34,579 nucleotides of DNA from Opitutia bacterium UBA7876. Its GTDB lineage: Bacteria > Verrucomicrobiota > Verrucomicrobiia > Opitutales > Seribacteraceae. The DNA lies in assembly GCA_002500665.1 (NCBI GenBank), contig DLRY01000058.1, positions 81,367 through 115,945 on the forward strand. Reading direction: 5' to 3'. Positions 15,743-24,502 of the stretch are shown here, piece by piece. Every line of letters begins with the position of its first letter. Positions within the stretch are counted from its first letter, which is position 1. The notes beneath the pieces were generated by a model. That model ran no database searches. It was not told the origin of the DNA and was given only the letters and a program-made list of their open reading frames with translations. A program made the translations under genes and the position numbers.

Positions 15743-17371
15743 ATGAAACCCTTGTTTTTTCTTCTTTCGCTCTGTCTTTGCGTCCTTGCCGTTTTTTCAG
15801 CCCAGCGGCCGAACGTACTTTTTGCCTTTGCCGATGACTGGGGCAGGCAGGCATCCATTTATGCCAAGATCGAGGGAGCGGGCGGAATCAACGACGTCGC
15901 CAAGACTCCCCACTTCGACAAACTTGCGAAGAGTGGCGTTCTTTTTACAAATGCTTCGGTAAACGCGCCATCCTGTACGCCTTGCCGCAGCGCCATTCTT
16001 TCGGGTCGAAACTTTTGGGAGACGGCTAGGGGAGCCATTCTTCAAGGAGCGGTCTGGGACGAGAAGATCCCGACCTGGCCTTTATTGCTGAAGGATTCGG
16101 GTTACCATATCGGTTATACTTATAAAGTCTGGTCGCCTGGTACTCCTCGGAATGCCGGGATTGGAGGGAATGCAACCGCTTATGGGAAGGCGGGTGGGAA
16201 ATTCAATGGGTTTTCGCAATACGTTTCCGGTCGGTCCTCCAAAGGGGTTGCCGTAGAGGATGCGAAGGGGGAGCTCTTTCGGGAAGCCCGGGGAAATTTC
16301 AAATCCTTTTTGGAAGGCAGAAAGAAAGGTCAGCCTTTCGCCTACTGGTTCGGCCCCACGAACGTACACCGAAAATGGACCAAGGGCTCAGGTAAAAAAC
16401 TTTGGGGGATCGATCCCGACGGTCTCAAGGGCAAGATGCCCGCCTTTCTGCCGGACGTTCATGAGGTTCGCCAGGATTTGGCCGATTACCTCGGGGAGAT
16501 CGCCGCCTTCGATGCCGGACTTGGGATCCTTATCGAGGAGTTGAAGAAAGCGGGCGAGTACGACAGTACGATCATCGTGGTAAGCGGTGATCATGGTCCC
16601 CCCGGTTTCCCCCACGGCAAGTGCAACCTCTATGATTTCGGGACCCGGGTATGCCTTGCGATTGCCGGCCCGGGCGTTGCGGGAGGCCGGGTGGTCGATG
16701 ATTTTGTCTGCCTGCCTGACTTGGCGCCGACCTTTTTGGAGGCCGGCAAGGTGAAGGTTCCCGGAAGAATGTCTGCGAAGAGCCTTTGGAAAGTTTTGAA
16801 ATCCAAGAAGGAAGGACAAGTAGACCCTAGCCGAGATGCCGTGATAACGGGTCGGGAACGCCATGTTTACTCCTCCCGTCCAGGCTACTTGCCTTATCCG
16901 CAACGCGCCATCCGTACTAAGGATTTTCAGTTCGTGATCAATTTCAAGCCCGACCGATGGCCCTTGGGTGATCCGTATCTGCTCGATACTCCCAAGGAAC
17001 CAGGCTTCGCTCTATTGGAAAACCAAACTTTCGTGACCTTGGCCGACGAGGACGCAGGTCCGACCAAGGCATGGATCGTTACGAACCGCAAGGATCCGAA
17101 AGTGAAACCCTTTTTCGAGCACGCCTACGGCAAACGCCCGCGCGAGGAGCTCTACGACGTGAGAAAGGATCCCGACCAAATGAAGAACCTCGCAAATGAT
17201 CCCGCATATGCCGATACCGTTAAGAAGCTGCGGGCCCGCTTGATGAAATACCTGCGGGAGAACAAGGATCCTCGGTTGGTGGAAGACGGAAAATTCTTTG
17301 AAACGTCCCCCATGACCGATGGGTTCAAGCGCCCGGCAAGGCCCACAAAAAAACCAAGTCCCAAGAAATGA
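15743..17371 (+). CDS. Secreted formylglycine sulfatase (heparan N-sulfatase-like group)
   Basis: A 542-residue exported sulfatase with a signal peptide at about 1-20 (MKPLFFLLSLCLCVLAVFSA). RPNVLFAFADDWG supplies the metal Asp pair; the formylglycine precursor is Cys78 in PSCTPCRSAILSG. VSGDHGPPGFPHGKCNLYDFGTRV is the second metal site and resembles the SGSH/S1_8-type group. The usual GKxHxG substrate/lysine motif appears as YTYKVWSPG, keeping the Lys but lacking the His. ATG 15743 is chosen as the start of the signal peptide; 13 upstream in-frame residues are not signal-like. Its last bases overlap the next gene (ATGA), so it is co-translated with the SMP-30/esterase fusion. The Lys/Pro-rich tail (last 12 residues) looks disordered. 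Substrate unknown. Confidence 0.9.
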   Translation: MKPLFFLLSLCLCVLAVFSAQRPNVLFAFADDWGRQASIYAKIEGAGGINDVAKTPHFDKLAKSGVLFTNASVNAPSCTPCRSAILSGRNFWETARGAILQGAVWDEKIPTWPLLLKDSGYHIGYTYKVWSPGTPRNAGIGGNATAYGKAGGKFNGFSQYVSGRSSKGVAVEDAKGELFREARGNFKSFLEGRKKGQPFAYWFGPTNVHRKWTKGSGKKLWGIDPDGLKGKMPAFLPDVHEVRQDLADYLGEIAAFDAGLGILIEELKKAGEYDSTIIVVSGDHGPPGFPHGKCNLYDFGTRVCLAIAGPGVAGGRVVDDFVCLPDLAPTFLEAGKVKVPGRMSAKSLWKVLKSKKEGQVDPSRDAVITGRERHVYSSRPGYLPYPQRAIRTKDFQFVINFKPDRWPLGDPYLLDTPKEPGFALLENQTFVTLADEDAGPTKAWIVTNRKDPKVKPFFEHAYGKRPREELYDVRKDPDQMKNLANDPAYADTVKKLRARLMKYLRENKDPRLVEDGKFFETSPMTDGFKRPARPTKKPSPKK

Positions 17372-19095
17372 AGCTGGTTCAGTTTTCCTTCTTTTTTGCC
17401 GTAACCCTTTCCGTATCAGGTGCTCTTGCGGGCAATTCACCGGTCGATCGGACGGCGCTGCTTAAGTTGGTTTCCGATGATTTCGAATTGGCCGACGGCC
17501 CTTCCTGGTCGGGGTGGGCCCTGGCCGTGTCCGATCCGAAGTCCCAGGTTGCGAAGCGTTTTGTTCCCAAGCAGAAAAAATGGCACGTGGTGGCCAAGGA
17601 AAAGCGCTTTAGCGCGAGTTTCTTCAACCATGGAAAAACCTACTTTGCGGATAATGGTACGGGTTCGATCCGTTGCCTGGATCAGAATAATCAATGGAAG
17701 CTCCTGCACCAGGAGGATTTGTCGAAGGACAGACGCCGAAAGCCCAATGACTTGGTCGTCGACCGATCGGGTGGGGTTTACTTTACCCTGACCGGACCGG
17801 GGGAAGTCGTTTACGTTTCCCCGAAGGGCGTGGCCCAAACCGTTGCCTCGGAGGCGCAGACTCCCAATGGGTTGATCCTGAGCCCCGATGAGAAAACTCT
17901 CTACGTATCCGAATACGTTCCGAAAAAGATCCTCTCTTTCAAGGTGGGCAAGGATGGAGCTCTTTCCGGAAGGAAGCTCTTTGCCAGAATGGACGACGGT
18001 CAACCCGATCTCAAGGGAGCCGATGGAATGTGTGTGGATCGGGCCGGCAACGTTTACTGCGCGGGACCCAAGGATATTTGGATTTGGGACTCGAAAGGCA
18101 AGCTGCTCGACAAGATCGTTTGTCCCCAGAGGGCTGTGAATTGCGCCTTTGGCGGAACCCAATTACGTGATCTCTATTTGAGTGGCTTTGGCGGGGTTCG
18201 CGTCCAACGCATGAAAGTATCAGGCGTTCCCACGCAACCTCCTGCCCAATGGCCTGAGTCCCAAGCGAGCCGTCCAAGTATTCAGGTTCCCGAAGGGGTT
18301 AGCCAAATGCTCGACCTGACCTATGCCGAATATGGACCTAGGAAAATGTTGGCTGATCTTTTTGTCCCCAAGGGGAAAGGTCCCCATCCGGCCGCCTTGA
18401 TCATCCATGGAGGAGGTTGGATCAAGGGTGATAAAATGAAGTTTCGGGCCATGGGACTGGAAATGGCCAAGCGTGGCTTCGTCGCCATGGCGATTGATTA
18501 CCGGTTGGCTGATGAGGCTCTTTTCCCTGCCAATATCCAAGATTGTCATGCTGCAGTCAGATACCTGAGAGCTCATGCCCAGAAATATAAGATCGATCCG
18601 AAAAAGATCGGTGTGGTGGGTGGTTCGGCCGGCGCTCACCTTGCCGGATTGCTTGCCACCACTGCCAGGGTCAAGACTCTGTATGGAAAAGGAGGAAATC
18701 AGGATTTTTCCTCAGAAGTCCAAGCCGCTGTGGTCATGTCCGGCCCCATGGAAATTTCAACGGGCAGTGTGGCGGAGCGTTCCCTCACTGCTAAGAATCC
18801 CGTAGCAAATGCAATCTTTCTTTTTGGTGGGACGGTCAAAGAAAAATCCGGCCTTTATAAGCTAGCCGATGCGCATCTCCATATCGACAAGAACACGCCT
18901 CCCATCCTTTTCCAATTTGGCGGAACCGAGGATCCGGCCAAAGTACAAACTTCGATTGATAAACTAAAAAAGCTTGGCGTGCCTACCCAATTGCTGACTC
19001 ATTACGAAGATGGCAAGCATGGTTGCTGGAACCGCCATCCATGGTTTCTGCCCATGATGGACGATATCGAGAAATGGTTCGACAGGCACCTCTAA
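17368..19095 (+). CDS. SMP-30-type lactonase fused to an alpha/beta-hydrolase esterase
   Basis: A 575-residue secreted two-domain protein (signal peptide 1-21). Residues about 40-290 form an SMP-30/gluconolactonase beta-propeller: DGPSWSG at 43 (Glu to Asp at the usual first metal ligand), PNDLVVDRSG at 126, TPNGLILSPDEKTLYVSEY at 165 and ADGMCVD at 218. Residues about 310-575 form a BD-FAE/HSL-like carboxylesterase: oxyanion motif HGGGW at 347-351, nucleophile Ser420 in GGSAGAH, likely Asp522 (GTEDP) and His551 (GKHGCW). It would open a sugar lactone and remove an ester group such as acetate, both plausible steps on modified glycans. Its ATG overlaps the sulfatase stop by four bases. It ends 15 bases from the converging DUF1592 gene. 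Which domain is active, and on what, is not shown. Confidence 0.88.
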   Translation: MKLVQFSFFFAVTLSVSGALAGNSPVDRTALLKLVSDDFELADGPSWSGWALAVSDPKSQVAKRFVPKQKKWHVVAKEKRFSASFFNHGKTYFADNGTGSIRCLDQNNQWKLLHQEDLSKDRRRKPNDLVVDRSGGVYFTLTGPGEVVYVSPKGVAQTVASEAQTPNGLILSPDEKTLYVSEYVPKKILSFKVGKDGALSGRKLFARMDDGQPDLKGADGMCVDRAGNVYCAGPKDIWIWDSKGKLLDKIVCPQRAVNCAFGGTQLRDLYLSGFGGVRVQRMKVSGVPTQPPAQWPESQASRPSIQVPEGVSQMLDLTYAEYGPRKMLADLFVPKGKGPHPAALIIHGGGWIKGDKMKFRAMGLEMAKRGFVAMAIDYRLADEALFPANIQDCHAAVRYLRAHAQKYKIDPKKIGVVGGSAGAHLAGLLATTARVKTLYGKGGNQDFSSEVQAAVVMSGPMEISTGSVAERSLTAKNPVANAIFLFGGTVKEKSGLYKLADAHLHIDKNTPPILFQFGGTEDPAKVQTSIDKLKKLGVPTQLLTHYEDGKHGCWNRHPWFLPMMDDIEKWFDRHL

Positions 19096-19110
19096 GGCTG
19101 AGCCGAGCAG

Positions 19111-21699
19111 CTACTTTCTTTGGAATGCCTGGCTTGTTGCGACCTTGATGATCAGGTCCCGAAAACCAAATTGACCATTATTGACCGTCATGGCGATTTG
19201 CTTGAGTTCCTCATCGTCTCGCAGGCTCATTGAACGTCCGGTTCCATAGGTAAGCAGTTTTTCAGCAAGGTTTCGGGCCAGCAATCCTCTCTTGTCAAGT
19301 AATGCCTGCTTCAAGGTTTGCGGTCCATGGATCTTTTCTCCAGTAGAAAGCGTTGCGGATCCGTCGATGGGTTTTGATGGGAAGAGCTGTGTAGACTGAG
19401 TGGAGTTCTTCCAAAACCGTGAGCGATAGTAGGTCGGGCGGTAGCCACCCACTGGGTCGAAATACTCAAGGGCAAAGCCGTAAGGGTCGATCTTGGCATG
19501 GCAATCGGCGCAGGCTTGTACGGAGCGATGCTTTTCGAGAAGATCCTTGACGGTCTGGGCTCCCCGTACGTCTGGGTCGATGGGGTCGACGTCGGGTGGC
19601 GGAGGAGCGGGTGGCGTGCCCAACAGACTTTCCAGAACCCAGATTCCTCGAATTACGGGTGAGGTATCAACCCCGTTGGCGGTTAGGGTCAGTATGCTCC
19701 CCTGACCAAGCAATCCGCCCCGCATGCTATCTTCTGGGAAAGAAACTTTCCGGAAATGGATGCCCTCGATTCCCCTGATCCCATAATGCCGTGCCAGATC
19801 CTGGTTGAGAAACCCGTAATCGGAGTGAATGAAATCGGTTAAGGGAACGTTTTCCCTGACCGCATGATCGAGAAACCGGTGAGTTTCCTCAAGCATGGCA
19901 TCCTGAAGTCCATATCGATAATATTCGCGAAACTTCAGCGAGGCGGGTGGCATGGCGCCCAGTTTGTCGAGTCGAAGCCAGGACTCGGCAAACCCCTCGA
20001 CGAAAGCATTGCTTCGCGGATCATTCAGCAGACGCTCAACTTGTTGCTTGAGTACTGAGCGGTCTGTCAGCTTGTCGCTTTTGGCAACTTGGAAAAGATC
20101 GTTGTCAGGCAAAGAGGACCAAAGAAAATGAGAGAGGCGATTAGAGATTTCGAAGGAGCTCAAGCGGTTCGTCTCTCTTTTTTCTTCTTTAAGGTAGAGG
20201 AAGTCCGGGGAGACCAACATGGCCTTGAGAGCAAGAAAGAAGGCATCCTCATGGGACCTCCCGAGCTTCATGCGGGCATGGTTCTCGATTGTCAAGTAGG
20301 GTTCGACTTCCCACTTGGCAACGGGTCGACGAAAGGCTCTTCGGGCAAAACGGGTAAAGGCGACTTGGAGGTCAACTTTTGCAAGATCACGTTCGCCGTC
20401 CAGGAAGACCTGATGGGCTCTGCTTTGATAGGTGAGGGCCAGGGGGCCGTTGATCCTAAGTTCATGCAACCTGATTGCGGGGCCTTTCCATACGTCCGAA
20501 ACAGTGCGACCGGGGACCAAGTCCTTTCCGATCACGTGCCATGCATGGGAGCCCTGTTTGCCGCGAAACTCGATGTCGGTGTGGTATTTTTTGCAGATGT
20601 CGCGCATCCAGTAGTCGGAAGGCCCCGGGCCGTTGTCCCAGTTGAGAAAAGGGGCATCTCCTTTGTCCAGCCAAACGGTCGCTTCGAATTTTTTCGCTTG
20701 GTGGTCGGCAAGATCCCAATGACCAACTTTTGACCTGGACTTGACCGAGTCGGAGGCCATCCCCTTGTTTCCTCTGGATACGAAAAGGGCAAGCTGCATG
20801 GGAGGCGACAGGTCGGTCGGAATCATCTTCGGGTCGTAAGGGTGCGTCACGCGACGCACGGCCTCGGCCGTTAAGACGATCTTGTAGTAGCCCGATCGTT
20901 TCATGCCTTTGGTCCGCCTGTACCATTCGTGAGGAAACGTCCCCAAGTCGAAATGGTCCGACAGTTGTTTTTTTCCTGCTGCGAAATCGAGGTAGTCGTT
21001 TGGCTTGTAAAGCCTGTACATCCAAGGAGTGTTTTCCTGCCGGTTTGGATAACCCCAATCCTTGGGCTTGATGACCTCGCTTTTGAAAGACGCCTTTTCT
21101 TCGAAGCGAAAAGCTATGCGGAGGTACCGTTCGGCTGCAACGAGGTATGCATCGAGATGTTGATCGGAAAGACTTAGGGAGTCTCCAAGGTTGGTAAAGC
21201 CATGCTCGTTTTCATCGGTCGGGAAATTCTCGGTGAAGTCAAAGGGTAGGTCATGCAAGCCGAGCAAGTCCCGCATGGTGTTGCGGTATTCCCTTCGATT
21301 CAATCTGCGCAGAACGGTTTCTTTCGGACCCTTTTCATCTTCAAAATCTAGCAGAACCTTGGTCAGCCAAGCGATCGTTCGTTTGGTCTCCGCCGATTCA
21401 GGTTGTAGGACGTCGTCTTTTTTGGGAGGCATCTCACCCAAGTTCAACTGATCGAGAACGTCATGAAGAAGATCCCTTTTCTTCGGATCGGCAAGGTTGA
21501 CCACCCACGCGTCGTTTTTCTTTAGGGCGAGTTCGTGAAAGGTACGGTCACCCTTGTCCTCATCGGGACCGTGGCACTTGATGCAATAGCTTAGTACGAA
21601 CTGGCGCACCCCTTCGTCGAGAACCTTTTCCTTAGATTGAAGGGCAAGCGGCAAGGCAGCCGAAAAGGCGAGGATCAGCACTGAAAAAAATCTGGGCAT
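19111..21699 (-). CDS. DUF1592/DUF1587/DUF1588/DUF1585 haem-motif protein (copy 1)
   Basis: An 862-residue exported protein with a signal peptide at about 1-21. A cytochrome-c-like haem site sits at Cys39-Cys42-His43 (YCIKCHGPDEDKG), followed by LRRLNRREYRNTMRDLLG and the DENEHGFTNLGDSLSLSDQHLDAYL block of DUF1587. The DUF1592 region has FEISNRLSHFLWSSLPDNDL, and RGGLLGQGSILTLTANGVDTSPVIRG marks the DUF1588 boundary. A second haem-like motif Cys730-Cys733-His734 (CADCHAKIDPYGFALEYFDPVG) precedes the DUF1585 end. This architecture is known from Planctomycetota and Verrucomicrobiota; the biochemical role is undetermined, with periplasmic electron transfer suggested by the CxxCH sites. It follows its DUF1552 partner by six bases. 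Confidence 0.93.
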   Translation of the reverse strand: MPRFFSVLILAFSAALPLALQSKEKVLDEGVRQFVLSYCIKCHGPDEDKGDRTFHELALKKNDAWVVNLADPKKRDLLHDVLDQLNLGEMPPKKDDVLQPESAETKRTIAWLTKVLLDFEDEKGPKETVLRRLNRREYRNTMRDLLGLHDLPFDFTENFPTDENEHGFTNLGDSLSLSDQHLDAYLVAAERYLRIAFRFEEKASFKSEVIKPKDWGYPNRQENTPWMYRLYKPNDYLDFAAGKKQLSDHFDLGTFPHEWYRRTKGMKRSGYYKIVLTAEAVRRVTHPYDPKMIPTDLSPPMQLALFVSRGNKGMASDSVKSRSKVGHWDLADHQAKKFEATVWLDKGDAPFLNWDNGPGPSDYWMRDICKKYHTDIEFRGKQGSHAWHVIGKDLVPGRTVSDVWKGPAIRLHELRINGPLALTYQSRAHQVFLDGERDLAKVDLQVAFTRFARRAFRRPVAKWEVEPYLTIENHARMKLGRSHEDAFFLALKAMLVSPDFLYLKEEKRETNRLSSFEISNRLSHFLWSSLPDNDLFQVAKSDKLTDRSVLKQQVERLLNDPRSNAFVEGFAESWLRLDKLGAMPPASLKFREYYRYGLQDAMLEETHRFLDHAVRENVPLTDFIHSDYGFLNQDLARHYGIRGIEGIHFRKVSFPEDSMRGGLLGQGSILTLTANGVDTSPVIRGIWVLESLLGTPPAPPPPDVDPIDPDVRGAQTVKDLLEKHRSVQACADCHAKIDPYGFALEYFDPVGGYRPTYYRSRFWKNSTQSTQLFPSKPIDGSATLSTGEKIHGPQTLKQALLDKRGLLARNLAEKLLTYGTGRSMSLRDDEELKQIAMTVNNGQFGFRDLIIKVATSQAFQRK

Positions 21700-21705
21700 T
21701 TTTGC

Positions 21706-22983
21706 TCAGCTTCTTTTCTCGAATCCCGTGAGCGTTCCGGAAGAGGTGTTGAACCGATCGATTTCCAAGCCGAAGTTTTGCAGCATGGAAAGGTAAAGGT
21801 TACAGAGTGGGGTGGAATGTTTTCCCTTGCGGGCGTAGTGCTTGTGCTCGCCGTGTTTAAATCCTCCTCCTGCCAAAACGACGGGCAAGTCGCGGTTGCT
21901 GTGGGAATTGGCGTTGCTCATACCACTGCCTAGCAGAGCCATGGTGCTGTCGAGCAAAGTAGCTCCGTTGGGCTCTTTGATTTCCTTGAGTTTCCCGAGA
22001 AAGCGGGAGAATTGCGAAACGTGAAAGGTCTCGATGATGGAGAGTTCATCGATGGCGTCCCGTACCTGACCATGATGAGAAAGCGTGTGGTATCCCCTCG
22101 TCACCCCGGGGAGTCCCCCGTTTTCTTTCCCTAGGTTGGTGAAGGCAAGACTGATAACGCGGGTCGAATCAGTTTGGAGAGCCAAGGCCATCAAATCGTA
22201 AAAGAGAGGAGCTCGGTCCTTCAGGGTCAAGGAATCCACTCGTTTCGGAATGTAATAGTCGACTTTCGGTTTTTCTTTGTCTAGCCAGAGGGTTGACTGT
22301 TCGATTCGTTTTTCGAATTCGCGGACGGAAGTGAAGTATTGATCGAGCTTTTCGGAGTCCGCGTAGCCCAATCCCTTTTTAAAGGCTTCGGCTTGGCGTT
22401 TGGCCAAATCAAGAATCGACCGCTTGTCGGTCAAATCCTTTTCGTTTTGTTTGCGCACGATACCATTTCCCTTGCGGAAAAGCATTTGGTAGAGTTTTTC
22501 CAAGCTGCGGACGGGCTGTATGGTGTTTCCATTCCCTGTCCAGGACAGAGTGTGTTCGTTCCCACGGTCGGCATCGAGGGTCAGGGACGAGTACCTGGTT
22601 TTCCCACCGACGAAATCGGCGGCTTTTTGATCCATGGAGATATTCGCCTCGGTGTAGCCTTTGGATTGGTTGGTCGGAATACCGGAGAGAAAAAATTTGG
22701 TAGCGTTGTGCCCGCCGCTGAGGTTGTGGTCGAGTCCGGAAAACACCGTGTAGTTCTGGCGGAAAGGGTCGAGCGGTTTGAGTAGGAGTGGGGAATGGTA
22801 GTTTTGCCCCGTATCCTTGGGATGGAAGTTTTCCGGCACGAAACCGTAGAATACGCCAGTTGCGACGATCCGCTTCGGTGAAGAAACCCTCCCGGTGGCC
22901 GAGTTTGCCTCCAGCAAGGGCAGGGCGAGCATAGAACCACCCATTCCTTGGAGAAAACGTCGTCTGTGCATGAAATTACTCAT
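21706..22983 (-). CDS. DUF1552 protein with twin-arginine signal (copy 1)
   Basis: A 425-residue DUF1552 protein. The N-terminus has a Tat-like signal (HRRRFLQGMGGSMLALPLL), implying export of a folded, possibly cofactor-bearing protein. Typical family blocks include FSGLDHNLSGGHN, the YTEANISMDQ region, a long helical middle (DKRSILDLAKRQAEAFKKGL) and LLGSGMSNANSHSNRDLPVVLAGGGF. DUF1552 resembles the alkaline-phosphatase-fold DUF1501 family in layout, but its function is not established. It is encoded directly before its DUF1592 partner and after a 68-base gap that contains the best promoter candidate in the window plus two inverted repeats. Met5 is an alternative start that would leave the Tat motif right at the N-terminus. 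Confidence 0.93.
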   Translation of the reverse strand: MSNFMHRRRFLQGMGGSMLALPLLEANSATGRVSSPKRIVATGVFYGFVPENFHPKDTGQNYHSPLLLKPLDPFRQNYTVFSGLDHNLSGGHNATKFFLSGIPTNQSKGYTEANISMDQKAADFVGGKTRYSSLTLDADRGNEHTLSWTGNGNTIQPVRSLEKLYQMLFRKGNGIVRKQNEKDLTDKRSILDLAKRQAEAFKKGLGYADSEKLDQYFTSVREFEKRIEQSTLWLDKEKPKVDYYIPKRVDSLTLKDRAPLFYDLMALALQTDSTRVISLAFTNLGKENGGLPGVTRGYHTLSHHGQVRDAIDELSIIETFHVSQFSRFLGKLKEIKEPNGATLLDSTMALLGSGMSNANSHSNRDLPVVLAGGGFKHGEHKHYARKGKHSTPLCNLYLSMLQNFGLEIDRFNTSSGTLTGFEKRS

Positions 22984-22988
22984 TCGGC

Positions 22989-23013
22989 AAAATCAAAGTA
23001 ATCTGTTGATTTT
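22989..23013. promoter_or_regulatory. Inverted repeat overlapping promoter, candidate operator
   Basis: AAAATCAA and TTGATTTT are separated by nine bases, 5 bases before the DUF1552 ATG. The dyad covers most of the -10 hexamer and the predicted transcription start of the leftward promoter, the classic placement for a repressor site. As RNA it could also form a leader hairpin close to the start codon. Confidence 0.5.
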
Positions 23014-23037
23014 ACCCACCCTTGCGGATCTTTTCAA
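23009..23037 (-). promoter_or_regulatory. Sigma70-like promoter for DUF1552-DUF1592 (copy 1)
   Basis: On the minus strand TTGAAA (23037-23032), 17 bases, TAAAAT (23014-23009). Both hexamers match five of six consensus positions and the spacing is optimal. The predicted start lies near 23002, giving a leader of about 20 bases. This is the clearest promoter I see and suggests the DUF1552-DUF1592 pair can be transcribed apart from the sulfatase genes upstream. Confidence 0.55.
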
Positions 23038-23049
23038 GTTTTTGAAAAG
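23030..23049 (-). terminator. Hairpin directly after sulfatase stop
   Basis: CTTTTCAA and TTGAAAAG form a perfect 8-bp stem with a 4-base loop, starting two bases after the sulfatase stop at 23052. No T-run follows, so it is not a textbook intrinsic terminator; it may slow polymerase or protect the 3' end. Its distal arm contains the -35 hexamer of the next promoter. Confidence 0.35.
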
Positions 23050-23051
23050 GC

Positions 23052-24461
23052 TTATTTGAAGAGAGCGTCAACCATGTTCCCGTTGATTTTTTCCCAACTT
23101 TCGAGGAGTAATTGAAACTCCTTGGGCCGTTCTTTGATCAAGTCCCTGGTTTCGGAAGGATCCTTGGCCAAGTCGTAGAGTTCCCACTTTTGGGGAGTTT
23201 GTCTGACGATCTTCATATCTCCCAAGCGGAATGCCGCTTTATTGCTCTGTCTCCAGTAAAGACACTCGTGCGGATCTTCCTTGTGCTTTCCGACGAGGTA
23301 GGGAAGGAGATCATGGGACTCAAGGTACTTGCCTTTGGGCTTGGGCGTACCGGCCGCAGCAAGGATGGTTGCAAAAATATCCGTGCTCAGAACCGGCCGG
23401 TCAAAAGTTTTGCCGGCGGGCACCTTTCCAGGCCATTGAAAGAGGAAGGGAACGCGGATCCCGCCTTCGTACATTTGTCCTTTTCCTCCCCTCAAGGGAA
23501 GGTTGCTGCTGGTCAGTTCCTTGGTTGGTCCCCCGTTATCGCTGAGGAAGAATACTAAAGTGTCTTTTTCCAACCCCTCATTCGCCAGCTTGTTCATGAT
23601 TCCACCTACGCTAACGTCGAGGTTGGCCAACATGGCAGCAAAAATTCGACGTTGGATATCCTCAATGTGCTCGAACTTCTCCATGTATTTGTCGGCAGCC
23701 TGAAGGGGGCTGTGAACCGCATTGTAAGAGACGAACAAAAAGAACGGCTTGTCCGAATGCCGGTCAATGAAGTCTACGGACTCGCGGGTGATGGCATCGG
23801 TGAAATACTCCTCTTCCTGAACGGGCTGGCTGCCCCTCACGATCGGGTTGTTGGCATCGTAGTCGGGCTCGTTGCCCAAGTGAGTCGAGTAGATTACCTT
23901 GCCGAACCTCCTTATGCCCTTCCCTCCGCCCGGAAGGACTTTTCTTCGTAGCCAGGTTGTCGTTCCATCCCATGGTTCCGGAACGAAGTAATGCCCCTCG
24001 TGGGTAAATCCGAAAAACTCATCGAATCCGCGGCGGAAAGGATGGTAAGGCGCAGTCCCTCCCAAGTGCCACTTGCCGACCAGTCCGTTCACGTAGCCCG
24101 CCGTTTGGAGGGAGTCGGCAAGGGTCTTCTGGGAGAGCGGAAGTCCGAATCCCAGCTGCTCGTTCTTGGCTCCGGTCGGGTTGAACTCATGTCCGAATCG
24201 AGTGCCGTATTTTCCAGTTATTAGACCGGCCCGGGAGGGACTGCAGTTGGGAGCAGTGACGTAACCCTGAGTGAAGCGAACGCCCTTTTTTGCAATCCCA
24301 TCGATATGGGGCGTGGGAATTTCCTTGTTTCCCTGGCATCCAAGTTCTCCGTACCCCAAATCGTCTGCCAGAAGAATGATCAGGTTGGGCATTTGGGAAA
24401 TTCTTTCGGCCCCTGCAAGGGCCGGTATCAGTGAGAGGATCAAGAGGATCTGAAGTTTCAT
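23052..24461 (-). CDS. Secreted arylsulfatase (GALNS/arylsulfatase A-like)
   Basis: A 469-residue exported sulfatase (signal peptide about 1-18). Motifs are complete: LIILLADDLGYGELGCQG, formylglycine precursor Cys73 in NCSPSRAGLITG, GLVGKWHLGG with both Lys and His, RRGFDEFFGF, HSPLQAADKYMEKF, and FFLSDNGGPTKELTSSNLPLRGGKGQMYEGGIRVPF. This is the most canonical arylsulfatase here, resembling N-acetylgalactosamine-6-sulfatase/arylsulfatase A-type enzymes. I start at ATG 24461, where the signal begins; an upstream in-frame ATG at 24506 adds 15 residues and overlaps the dioxygenase gene. It follows that gene by 41 bases and is followed by a hairpin and a promoter. The substrate cannot be read from the sequence. 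Confidence 0.93.
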   Translation of the reverse strand: MKLQILLILSLIPALAGAERISQMPNLIILLADDLGYGELGCQGNKEIPTPHIDGIAKKGVRFTQGYVTAPNCSPSRAGLITGKYGTRFGHEFNPTGAKNEQLGFGLPLSQKTLADSLQTAGYVNGLVGKWHLGGTAPYHPFRRGFDEFFGFTHEGHYFVPEPWDGTTTWLRRKVLPGGGKGIRRFGKVIYSTHLGNEPDYDANNPIVRGSQPVQEEEYFTDAITRESVDFIDRHSDKPFFLFVSYNAVHSPLQAADKYMEKFEHIEDIQRRIFAAMLANLDVSVGGIMNKLANEGLEKDTLVFFLSDNGGPTKELTSSNLPLRGGKGQMYEGGIRVPFLFQWPGKVPAGKTFDRPVLSTDIFATILAAAGTPKPKGKYLESHDLLPYLVGKHKEDPHECLYWRQSNKAAFRLGDMKIVRQTPQKWELYDLAKDPSETRDLIKERPKEFQLLLESWEKINGNMVDALFK

Positions 24462-24502
24462 GATTGAGGTGAAAATAGTTGCAGGGCAGGCAATTACAAG
24501 AC

